A stretch of DNA of 59,491 nucleotides from Treponema sp. GTDB lineage: Bacteria; Spirochaetota; Spirochaetia; Treponematales; Breznakiellaceae. This document shows, one piece after another, positions 31,677 through 39,239 of this stretch. A program made the position numbers and the translations under genes. The stretch spans positions 1 through 59,491 of the forward strand of contig JAIRUQ010000096.1 of NCBI GenBank assembly GCA_031254315.1, read 5' to 3'. A model generated the notes under the pieces. It worked only from the letters and a program-made list of their open reading frames with translations, was not told where the DNA came from and did not search any database. Within the stretch, counting starts at the first letter, position 1, and each line of letters opens with the position of its first letter.

Positions 31677-32279
31677 ATGGCAAAAATAAGGCTCACGAAG
31701 AACGAGCTAAAAAAGCAGAAAGACTCCCTCAAGATGTACAGGCGTTATTTGCCAACGCTGATGCTGAAAAAACAGCAGTTACAGGGAGAAATCCGCCTTA
31801 CCGATACCCGCTTAAAAGAATTGCAGATAGAAAAAGAAAAGCTCGACGAATCTTTTAAAACATGGATTGCTGTTTTTGGAGAGACAGGTGTTTTTACAAA
31901 TAAACTGTTAAAGATTGTAAATCTAAAAACAGGTTATGGAAATATCGCAGGTGTCGCCATTCCGGTTTTTAAGGGCGCTGATTTTGAAGTCGCTTCTTAT
32001 GATATGCTACAGACCCCGTTGTGGCTGGATATAGCTATTGAATGTATGAAGCGGGTTCTCCTTTTAGAACTGGAATCCGAGGTTGTAAGAGAGCAGAAAA
32101 AAAGACTGGACAAAGAACTGCGAACTACAACACAGCGTGTAAATCTTTTTGAAAAAATTAAAATCCCGGAAACACGGGGTAACATTAAAAAAATACAGGT
32201 TTATCTCGGTGATCAACAGACATCCGCTGTTGTACGCGGTAAAATAGCAAAAACCGGATTTGAAAAGGCGGCAAATTAG
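31677..32279 (+). CDS. atpD: V-type ATPase subunit D
   Basis: A 200-residue, mostly alpha-helical coiled-coil protein starting MAKIRLTKNELKKQKDSL, the typical opening of D subunits (central rotor shaft). The C-terminal helix VNLFEKIKIPETRGNIKKIQ is conserved. Ribosome site GGAAGG. The next gene starts at the base before the stop ends (TAGATG). Confidence 0.93.
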   Translation: MAKIRLTKNELKKQKDSLKMYRRYLPTLMLKKQQLQGEIRLTDTRLKELQIEKEKLDESFKTWIAVFGETGVFTNKLLKIVNLKTGYGNIAGVAIPVFKGADFEVASYDMLQTPLWLDIAIECMKRVLLLELESEVVREQKKRLDKELRTTTQRVNLFEKIKIPETRGNIKKIQVYLGDQQTSAVVRGKIAKTGFEKAAN

Positions 32280-34232
32280 ATGATTGTACCGATGAAAAAA
32301 GTTTGTATCATGGTACAAAAAAAGTCCCGTGATGAAGCTATCCTAAAATTAGCCGATGTTGGCGTTGTTCATCTTGAAAAGAGTAACGCGCCTGTAGATA
32401 TTAATTCAAACGCGCAAAAACTTAAAATAAGAGTCGAAGAAGCTATGGGCTTAATTCAGGATTATAAAACGCCAAAGCCGAAAAAGCCGCGTTTTGATCC
32501 TAATGACAAGCGCCCGATTAGTGAACGCCGTATGCCCCCTGCAGGGATGCACAGAGGACGGCGCGCCTCGGATGTTTTTGGCACTGATGAAGAAGCTCCT
32601 TATTCAATAGATGCGGTAATGGCTCCAAGAAGACCGTACCTGCCGGATATGATGAATGGTTTTGGCGAAGAGCGAAAACAATTACGAGACCAGAATTCCG
32701 TTTTAAGCAGAGAAATAAGTCGCATTGAAGGGTGGGGCGATTTTGATCCGTCAATAATAAATGAAATATCAGAGCGGCTTCCTGTCTTCCTTTATGAACT
32801 TACCCACAGTGTTTTTGAAAATCTGGATAAAGATGTAGAGTATATCAAAGTAAAAAGCGACAAGACATTTGTTCGCATTATAGTTTTTGAAAACAAACTG
32901 CAAGGTCTTAATCCTTTCGCGGTTCCTGAAAAATCCCTGTCCGCTTTATTACGGGAAATGGAAATAAATAACCACGCCCTAAAGCAGATTGAAGATAAAA
33001 TAAAAAGTTTTGCCGACCGCCGTCCCGCTCTTCATAGTGAAATGGCAAAAGTAGAGCAGTACCTTGAATATGAAACAGCGCTATCCGGCATGCACATAGA
33101 AGACGGTGAATCTGATTCCACATCTCTTTCATGGTTAACAGGTTATATACCAAGTGATGATTTTGATAAAGTAAAAAGGACAGCCTGTGCCAATAACTGG
33201 GCGTTGTCAGTTGACGACCCGAACCCGGCGGATGAAAATGTTCCGACAAAAATTAAAAACAACGGCTTTGTGAGCCTATTAAAACCCGTTACCGACTTCC
33301 TTAATTTAGTGCCGGGTTATCACGAAGTTGATATTTCGCCGTTTTTCCTTATCTTCTTCTGTATCTTCTTTGGTATGATTTATGGGGATGCCGTATACGG
33401 AATAGTTTTAACTCTTATGGGCTTATTCGGTATTATTGCTATAGCGTCAAAAAAGAAACCGGTTCCTCTGGCTATGCCAATGCTTGTATTGCTTGGGCTA
33501 TTTAATGTGGCATGGGGAGTTCTTACCTGCGCTTGGCTTGGAATGTCTGTAGATGCGGTTCCGCAAATCCTAAGAGACATTTCATTCTCATATTTTTCCA
33601 CCGCGAAAACACCGCCTGCTTTTGTAAGTCAAAATATTCAAATCTTCTGTTTCTCTTTAGGGTTGATACATTTAACATGCGCCCACCTGTTGAATTTTTT
33701 CCGTTTCAAGAGTTTAAGAAAACTTGGTGAAATTGGTTCAATTGCTATGCTGGTCGGAATGTATAATGTAGTGTTAACCCTTATTGTAAGTAACAAAGCA
33801 ACTCGTGAAATACCGCTTTTACCTGTAGCGCTTTATCTTATTGCGGGCGGATTTGTTTTAAGTTTCTTCTTTAGCGCATACGAAAAAAGTATTGGTCAGG
33901 CAATTAAGGCAAGCTTAAGCAATATAATTTCCGTTATATTGGGGATAGTAAACGTATTTTCTGATATTATGTCTTATATCAGGCTTTGGGCTGTAGGTCT
34001 TGCGGGAGCCGCCATCGCCGAAACAGTAAATATATTGGCAGGTCCTATGTTGGGTAGTTTCTTAATTTTCTTTGGTATTGTCCTGCTTGTTTTTGGACAT
34101 GGGTTGAATATGGTTATAAACGTACTTGCGGTGCTTGTTCACGGAGTACGTCTTAACACATTGGAATTTTCGGGACATGTATCTCTTACCTGGGCGGGTA
34201 AAAAATACATGCCTTTTGGAAATAAAAAATAA
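32280..34232 (+). CDS. atpI: V-type ATPase membrane subunit I (a-type)
   Basis: A 650-residue protein. A soluble N-terminal arm (about 1-340) is followed by seven or eight membrane helices. The C-terminal half has YHEVDISPFFLIFFCIFFGM, IMSYIRLWAVGLAGAAIAE (with the essential Arg) and FGHGLNMVINVLAVLVHGVR. It forms the ion half channels against the K ring. An unusual Pro/Arg-rich stretch (about residues 61-127, KTPKPKKPRFDPNDKRP and RRMPPAGMHRGRRAS) interrupts the N-terminal arm. Confidence 0.95.
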   Translation: MIVPMKKVCIMVQKKSRDEAILKLADVGVVHLEKSNAPVDINSNAQKLKIRVEEAMGLIQDYKTPKPKKPRFDPNDKRPISERRMPPAGMHRGRRASDVFGTDEEAPYSIDAVMAPRRPYLPDMMNGFGEERKQLRDQNSVLSREISRIEGWGDFDPSIINEISERLPVFLYELTHSVFENLDKDVEYIKVKSDKTFVRIIVFENKLQGLNPFAVPEKSLSALLREMEINNHALKQIEDKIKSFADRRPALHSEMAKVEQYLEYETALSGMHIEDGESDSTSLSWLTGYIPSDDFDKVKRTACANNWALSVDDPNPADENVPTKIKNNGFVSLLKPVTDFLNLVPGYHEVDISPFFLIFFCIFFGMIYGDAVYGIVLTLMGLFGIIAIASKKKPVPLAMPMLVLLGLFNVAWGVLTCAWLGMSVDAVPQILRDISFSYFSTAKTPPAFVSQNIQIFCFSLGLIHLTCAHLLNFFRFKSLRKLGEIGSIAMLVGMYNVVLTLIVSNKATREIPLLPVALYLIAGGFVLSFFFSAYEKSIGQAIKASLSNIISVILGIVNVFSDIMSYIRLWAVGLAGAAIAETVNILAGPMLGSFLIFFGIVLLVFGHGLNMVINVLAVLVHGVRLNTLEFSGHVSLTWAGKKYMPFGNKK

Positions 34233-34253
34233 ATACAAACTAAGGAGTGTATT

Positions 34254-34691
34254 ATGGGTAATTTAGGATTATTAGGAGCCGGTTTGTTACTGGGTATAGC
34301 CGCCTGTGGCGCGGCTCTTGGTATTGGTATGTGCGCTACTGGCGCGATTGGGGCATGGAAAAAAGGTTTTGCCTCCAATAAGATGGCTCCCATGACTATG
34401 CTGGTATTCGCGGGATTTCCCTTAACACAGATTTTTTATGCCTTTATCTTGCTGGGACAGATAAAAGCCGCCGCGATCAGCAATCCTGAAAACGGTTTAC
34501 TTTATTTCAGTTTTTCCCTTGCGGCAAGCTTAGCGATAGCTTTTACAGCTTGGGTACAGGGAAAAGCCGGAGCCTGTGCTTGCGATGCTCTCGGGGAAAC
34601 AGGCAAGGGATTTGCCCAATATATCAGCGTTATTGGTATCAGTGAACCCGTCGCGCTCTTTGCGATGGTTCTTACGATGATCAGCTTGTAA
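34254..34691 (+). CDS. atpK: V-type ATPase rotor subunit K (proteolipid)
   Basis: A 145-residue protein with four membrane helices, a fused double hairpin as in V-type K subunits. Helix 4 carries the ion-binding Glu131 (ISEPVALFAMV). Thr58 and Gln59 in helix 2 (FPLTQIF) and Gln102 in helix 3 (WVQGKAG) match the sodium ligands of the Enterococcus hirae NtpK (Thr64, Gln65, Gln110, Glu139), so sodium coupling is possible. Good TAAGGAG site. Last gene of the operon; no F or G subunit is visible. Confidence 0.93.
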   Translation: MGNLGLLGAGLLLGIAACGAALGIGMCATGAIGAWKKGFASNKMAPMTMLVFAGFPLTQIFYAFILLGQIKAAAISNPENGLLYFSFSLAASLAIAFTAWVQGKAGACACDALGETGKGFAQYISVIGISEPVALFAMVLTMISL

Positions 34692-34738
34692 GAGATAGTA
34701 ACATAAGTTGTATAGACAGTTGCCGTTTTAGAAAGGAT

Positions 34739-34811
34739 TGATCGAGGAGAGAATCGAACTCCCGACCAGTTGCTTAGAAGGCAACTGCTCTATCCACTGA
34801 GCTACTCGACC
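34739..34811 (-). tRNA. tRNA-Arg (anticodon TCT)
   Basis: The acceptor GGTCGAG pairs with CTCGATC. The D arm is TAGCTCAGTGGATAGAGCA, the anticodon stem GTTGC/GCAAC frames loop CTTCTAA with TCT, and the T arm is GGGAG TTCGATT CTCTC. Discriminator A at 34739. CCA is not encoded and must be added after transcription. It lies alone between the V-ATPase operon end and an inverted-repeat element. Confidence 0.95.
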
Positions 34812-34893
34812 TAGCCCACACCTAAGAATTTAGGTGACGGGTTGTTTCAGTTTCCCCATTATATAAATTTATCCAAGTTAATGCAAGTTGACC

Positions 34894-35074
34894 CTAGTAG
34901 CCTGTAACATCTAAAACATTACATTATTCGCCAAAGAGTTCACACGAAGGCACAAAGATATAATAGGAGGTCAGTAGGCTGAGTTTATCCTCTCTTCCCT
35001 TAGTGCCTTCGTGCCTCCGTGTGAGGTATTTTGCGAAAGAATGTTTGAAATATTTAGTTGTTACAACCTACTAG
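34894..35074. mobile_element. MITE-like element with about 60-bp imperfect inverted ends
   Basis: The left end CTAGTAGCCTGTAACATC and right end (reverse complement CTAGTAGGTTGTAACAAC) continue as imperfect inverted repeats to a family C core (CACACGAAGGCAC). No coding capacity and no transposase. A related element in the opposite sense lies at 47800-48143. No clear target duplication was found. Together with the tRNA it accounts for the 385-base gap after the ATPase operon. Confidence 0.6.
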
Positions 35075-35076
35075 TC

Positions 35077-36300
35077 TTACATTCTCAGCTTTTCGTGTAA
35101 AAGTTCTTTAAACTTAACGGCGGCTTTATTACCCGGTTCAAGAGCGAGAGAATTTTCGCAATCGGCAAGCGCTTGAGGATAATCGCCGATATGGTAGTAC
35201 GCCTGCCCGCGCCTGAAAAGGCAAAATGACTGATACGGATGTATTGATAATGACAGAGCATAGTCATCTATAGCCTGTGAATATTGCTTTAATACCGAAT
35301 AAACCACGCCGCGGTAATAAGCCGCTTTATAGGACTGAGGGTCAAGTTTAAGGGAAGATGAAAAATCATCAATTGCTTCGTTGTACTGTGAACAGGCGAA
35401 GTTCGCCATACCACGGTGTTTGTAAATAATGGAGCGTATAGCATCATCGGGTTTTAGTTCGAGGATTTTAGTGTATTGACCGATCGCTTCATTAAAGCGG
35501 TTCTCATTGTGGGCAGTTAAGGCATTAACCAATAAATCGTCAATAGAAGCGTTATATGTGTCTTCCCGGAAAAGATGCCCGTTACTTTTTGCGGGGGAAG
35601 TTTTCTTCTGCTCTGTAGTAAATAAAAGATCGTCGGTTGACTCTTCGATCTTTTGGAAGAAACTATTGCGTCTCTTGTTCATCTCCTTACTGTATTTTCG
35701 CTGATAAGTTCTTATCTCTTGGAAAATTATATCCGCTAAAGAAAGACTTGCGTTTACCGCCGCGAGTTTGCGCTTCATAGGATCGTCAAAGGGACTGAAT
35801 TCCGCCTTATAAACAAGCTCGTGTTCAACTTCCGCCCATGCGTCCTGTAAGATGGTGCGTATTTGAATTTCAGCGATATCTGTTTGCGGATCTCCGTATT
35901 TTTTTATTAGTTCCTGCGGTATGGAAATTAAAAGATGAGTTGATTCATAGCCAAATTCTTTAAAAGTAAAATGACCTTTTATCTCACGTTCTGTTACATT
36001 AAAACTCTTTTTTATTAAATCTTCAGCCGACTGCAGGTCTTCAATAAAAGGGCAGATGACCCTTACCCCCATAAGGTCTGTAATTTTTGGGTCTTTCATG
36101 CCTGCTTTTAAGAGCCGGATATATTTTGAAAAATAGCTGGGGAAGTTCTTAACTCTACCGTTGACAACAAGGTTTGAGTCAATACCGGTAAGAGCTTCGT
36201 CTACCTGTTTCCTTAGATCGTTGACAATTAACTGGCGAACTTCCAGAAATTTATCGTATTCGCTTTCTAAGTTGTTTTTTTCGGGACTGGAATTGGTCAT
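35077..36300 (-). CDS. RelA/SpoT-type (p)ppGpp synthetase domain fused to TPR repeats
   Basis: A 407-residue cytoplasmic protein. Residues about 20-215 form a RelA/SpoT nucleotidyltransferase domain: RVKNFPSYFSKYIRL, ITDLMGVRVICPF, EFGYESTHLLI and AEIQIRTILQDAWAEVEHEL, which include the synthetase substrate and catalytic positions. There is no HD hydrolase domain and no TGS/ACT part. The C-terminus (about 255-405) holds four TPR units (for example AIGQYTKILELKPDD, AIDDFSSSLKLDPQS). It is a small-alarmone-synthetase-like enzyme probably steered by protein contacts. The stop lies next to the MITE-like element. Confidence 0.85.
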   Translation of the reverse strand: MTNSSPEKNNLESEYDKFLEVRQLIVNDLRKQVDEALTGIDSNLVVNGRVKNFPSYFSKYIRLLKAGMKDPKITDLMGVRVICPFIEDLQSAEDLIKKSFNVTEREIKGHFTFKEFGYESTHLLISIPQELIKKYGDPQTDIAEIQIRTILQDAWAEVEHELVYKAEFSPFDDPMKRKLAAVNASLSLADIIFQEIRTYQRKYSKEMNKRRNSFFQKIEESTDDLLFTTEQKKTSPAKSNGHLFREDTYNASIDDLLVNALTAHNENRFNEAIGQYTKILELKPDDAIRSIIYKHRGMANFACSQYNEAIDDFSSSLKLDPQSYKAAYYRGVVYSVLKQYSQAIDDYALSLSIHPYQSFCLFRRGQAYYHIGDYPQALADCENSLALEPGNKAAVKFKELLHEKLRM

Positions 36301-36333
36301 GGTAAATTTTATATTTCCCTACTTATAAAAAAA

Positions 36334-36432
36334 GGTATCTGCCATTAAAACGGCAGATACCTTCGCCGATAGACGACATTAAAACATCGTCTATCTCCCG
36401 CTGTCTGAAAATCATTGATTTTCAGACAGCCC
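36334..36432. terminator. Three tandem hairpins between flaA and the RelA-TPR gene
   Basis: Hairpin 1 is GGTATCTGCC/GGCAGATACC (36334-36361). Hairpin 2 is GATAGACGA/TCGTCTATC (36368-36395 region). Hairpin 3 is GCTGTCTGAAAATC/GATTTTCAGACAGC (36400-36431 region). The first two have loops built on ATTAAAAC. They lie just after the flaA stop on the minus strand and probably end or protect the abundant flaA mRNA (inference). Confidence 0.65.
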
Positions 36433-36475
36433 TTATTAACTTTAGAAAAACTATGGAAGTTTTTCCTAATATTTC

Positions 36476-37540
36476 TTACTGCTCTTGCTCTCTACGTGAA
36501 GGATCATTAAACGGAACTTCTGTAGCCTTTCTTTGCTCTTCAATGTAGCGAAGCACCTGATCCTGTCCAAAGCGTTCCATTTCCCATGTTTTGCGGGCAT
36601 CTTCGCGAGTCTGGATAATCTGCCAGATAGCTTCGTCATTGATGTCGGTTTCTGTCTCAAGGACTGCCAAGTCGTAGATGAGTGTTACATCTTTAAAGTA
36701 TGTAACAAAATCTCCGCCTTCAAACGCCGCATCGCGCTGGATTAAGAATCCGCCGAATTTGATAAAGGGAACTGAATAAGGATAAAGAGGAACAATCCTC
36801 AAATCGCGGTGGCGTACTTCCTGCAGATAAGCCGGATTTCTCCAAATAGCTTCTCCCCAGCCATCAAATCTGAGATAACCCATGAATATGGTTCTTTCAG
36901 TGCCAAAGCTGTCTACAAGAATTGTTGACAGACCGTGGGGGAAATTAAGTCCGTATACACGAACCTTTACTTCCCTGATAGTGCCTACGTTCTTGATAAC
37001 GCCATAAGCCGGCTCACCGTCTTCTTTGGCTTCAAAACGGCTTCTGACATTGGTCATGCCGCCAGCTTGATCGCTAGCGCTGATACTACCGTCTTCGTTG
37101 ACAGTTGAAATCTCATACGCAGGGATATCAAACGGCGGTTTGATTAATGCCCAAGAATTGAATGGTTCAGTCGGGAAACGAACCCTAACACCCATTACCG
37201 TATCAAACTGCTTGGAAGCGGCTTGCCTTGTAAAACTGAGTGAAATATTCTGAACAGTCCTGGATGAGGACGCCAGAATTACGTTCCAGTTTTCGATCGC
37301 AAGGGATGTCTTCATAAACGACCTCTGCTGAGCAGTAAAACTGGCTCCGGCAACGCCGGAAAAGTCCATCATTGTCTGACGGTTTTGGTTGGCTCGGTTA
37401 GCCTCTTCACCAGTCTCATTTGGACTTACAGCAACATGAATATCCGCTACAAGCAGGGAGAAATCAATAAGAACCTTTTCCTCTGCAAACAACGGAACCG
37501 CAATCATCGCAATTACGACTAGAATGAGCAACTTTTTCAT
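36476..37540 (-). CDS. flaA: Flagellar filament outer layer (sheath) protein FlaA
   Basis: A 354-residue exported protein with a signal peptide MKKLLILVVIAMIAVPLFA, then EEKVLIDFSLL. Conserved FlaA features include NWNVILASSSRTVQNISLSF, GVRVRFPTEPFNSWALIKPP, VRVYGLNFPHGLSTILVDSF, DGWGEAIWRNPAYL and DRDLRIVPLYPYS-like RDLRIVPLYPYS. It forms the sheath of the spirochaetal periplasmic flagellum. Ribosome site AAGGAG. A consensus promoter overlaps a palindrome (37591-37631), and a triple hairpin follows the stop. It marks the organism as a spirochaete. Confidence 0.96.
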   Translation of the reverse strand: MKKLLILVVIAMIAVPLFAEEKVLIDFSLLVADIHVAVSPNETGEEANRANQNRQTMMDFSGVAGASFTAQQRSFMKTSLAIENWNVILASSSRTVQNISLSFTRQAASKQFDTVMGVRVRFPTEPFNSWALIKPPFDIPAYEISTVNEDGSISASDQAGGMTNVRSRFEAKEDGEPAYGVIKNVGTIREVKVRVYGLNFPHGLSTILVDSFGTERTIFMGYLRFDGWGEAIWRNPAYLQEVRHRDLRIVPLYPYSVPFIKFGGFLIQRDAAFEGGDFVTYFKDVTLIYDLAVLETETDINDEAIWQIIQTREDARKTWEMERFGQDQVLRYIEEQRKATEVPFNDPSRREQEQ

Positions 37541-37590
37541 CTAAAGCTCCTTTAAAAAAAACACTTCTTCATAAAGTTTTGTTACTTCCT

Positions 37591-37619
37591 ATTTTATAAA
37601 ATTAATAATATTTTGTCAA
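37591..37619 (-). promoter_or_regulatory. flaA promoter, sigma-70 type
   Basis: On the minus strand TTGACA (37614-37619) and TAAAAT (37591-37596) are 17 bases apart, in an AT-rich stretch. The mRNA leader would be about 45 bases. The -35 lies in the right half of a palindrome. Confidence 0.7.
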
Positions 37620-37631
37620 CGACAAAATATT
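37607..37631. promoter_or_regulatory. Perfect palindrome overlapping the flaA -35
   Basis: AATATTTTGTC (37607-37617) pairs with GACAAAATATT (37621-37631) around a 3-base loop. It may be an operator for flaA or the terminator of the upstream GerMN gene; no long U run follows it. Confidence 0.5.
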
Positions 37632-37664
37632 AAATTTTCATTTTTTTGTGTTTTTTCTGATATT

Positions 37665-38198
37665 TTATATATCGGAAAAAACTATCATACTCCCTGCCGG
37701 TTCCGGCTTGAATTTTCCGGAAAAAACGGCAGTTCCGTCAATGAAAAACCGCACGTCCTTAACGTAAGGAAAATTCCTTAAAATACCCTCATAAAAGGTG
37801 CGAAAGTTGCCAAGTGTCTGCCCCCCTTCTATTGGCGGCATTGCCGCGCTCCCCGAAAAGTCGATGTAAACCACCCCATTCCGGTACAATAGGGATTTTA
37901 GCCTAGTTTCCCGTGGGAAAAGAGGCAGTAAATCCTGAGCTACAGGACCCAGCAACATTTCCTCCGTATACCGGATAATATCGACCTCCTTGGAAGGGGC
38001 ATGCTTTATCATCCGGTCTTCTACGGTAACAACGTTATCTATAGTATAAAACACAAAAGTCTTTCTTGCAAGCCCTAAAATGAAAAATTCTGTTATTGCC
38101 ACAGCCGCCAGAATGACAATAAGCAAAAGGCTACGCTTTACCTTTGAGGTGAGAAAACCAGCAATTGAATTAAAAAAATCGTTCAAAAATCCACTCAT
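37665..38198 (-). CDS. GerMN-domain membrane protein
   Basis: A 177-residue protein with one N-terminal membrane helix (about 22-44) and a GerMN domain outside: EEMLLGPVAQDLLPLFP, TRLKSLLYRNGVVYIDFSG, RTFYEGILRNFPYVKDVRFFIDG (in pieces). GerMN domains occur in envelope proteins beyond spore formers. It directly follows the amidase gene (no gap), so it probably helps cell-wall remodelling. Confidence 0.8.
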   Translation of the reverse strand: MSGFLNDFFNSIAGFLTSKVKRSLLLIVILAAVAITEFFILGLARKTFVFYTIDNVVTVEDRMIKHAPSKEVDIIRYTEEMLLGPVAQDLLPLFPRETRLKSLLYRNGVVYIDFSGSAAMPPIEGGQTLGNFRTFYEGILRNFPYVKDVRFFIDGTAVFSGKFKPEPAGSMIVFSDI

Positions 38199-39239
38199 TT
38201 AACGTTCAAATATACCAATAAAATTCGTTATCCCATTGTACAATGAAGATGTATATCTTTGCAAGCCCTCTTCGCCGGTCATAAGGAGAGCGTCCTCCCG
38301 GTTGGAGATAAAGCCCAATTCTACAAGGACTGCCGGCATACGGCTGTTTCTGACCACAAACCAGTCATTTGCTTTCCGCCCCCTGGAAGGCACTGAAGAG
38401 CCGAATGTTTGCCTAAAGCCGGAAAGTATATTGTCCGCCAAAAGGATGCTTTCTGAGGTGTATTCTTCTTCCAGCATGCCGTTTATAATCGCCGCAATAT
38501 CAGGGGAATAGTTATGTCTTGAAGTGTCCAGAAGGGAGCGGCGCTGTCCCGATGTTATATGCCAGACCTCATAGCCTCGTGCGGTGGGATTGGCTCCCCA
38601 GTTCACATGGATCGATATAAAAATTACGCTCTCGTTGTCCTTTACAGTTACCGAGTTTGCCATTTCAGAGCGTTGATCCAGAGTCTTGTAGACATCAGTA
38701 TCTCTGGTCATTAAAATCCGCTTATCGGGGTAGGTTTCAATAAGCCTGTTTCTTAACGCAAGCCCAACTCTTAAAACGATGTCTTTTTCATAAATTTGAG
38801 TGTTTCTTCCGTTGACGGATAAATTCCCCATTGTGCCCGGGTCTTTTCCCCCATGACCGGGGTCGATAACAATTGCCGCGATACGGAAACCGGAAGCGTC
38901 ATTTTCGTGCAGGCGGGTAAAAGTGTCCCTGAGCGTAGAGACAAACGCTTCCGGGAAAACCAAGTCCCCGCGATTGTTGTACGGCATAGGGACATTGAAA
39001 AGCTCACGGTTATCAATTATGAGGAACCCTGTTTCCCCCTCTCTTGAGGCGACGGAAAAAGAGCCGTTATGACTGCCAAAGTTAAAAACACCGTCGCGAA
39101 ATAACGGGTCCCATCGGAACTGTACGGACTCGCTGTTGGATATGGAAGAAAGTGTATTTAATGTTTCGTCCAGAGTTACGGAACAAAGGGAGATTGGGAG
39201 TATGAGCAGAACCAATATTTTAAGGAAACGGCTTTTCAT
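38199..39239 (-). CDS. N-acetylmuramoyl-L-alanine amidase (Amidase_3)
   Basis: A 346-residue exported hydrolase. The start MKSRFLKILVLLILP gives a signal peptide and an ATGA overlap with the ATP-grasp gene. The catalytic domain has AIVIDPGHGGKDPGTMG (zinc His), ISIHVNWGANP (zinc His) and VLVELGFISNREDA (catalytic Glu). It cuts the amide bond between muramic acid and the stem peptide in the periplasm. The N-terminal 130 residues may be a targeting domain. Confidence 0.88.
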   Translation of the reverse strand: MKSRFLKILVLLILPISLCSVTLDETLNTLSSISNSESVQFRWDPLFRDGVFNFGSHNGSFSVASREGETGFLIIDNRELFNVPMPYNNRGDLVFPEAFVSTLRDTFTRLHENDASGFRIAAIVIDPGHGGKDPGTMGNLSVNGRNTQIYEKDIVLRVGLALRNRLIETYPDKRILMTRDTDVYKTLDQRSEMANSVTVKDNESVIFISIHVNWGANPTARGYEVWHITSGQRRSLLDTSRHNYSPDIAAIINGMLEEEYTSESILLADNILSGFRQTFGSSVPSRGRKANDWFVVRNSRMPAVLVELGFISNREDALLMTGEEGLQRYTSSLYNGITNFIGIFER

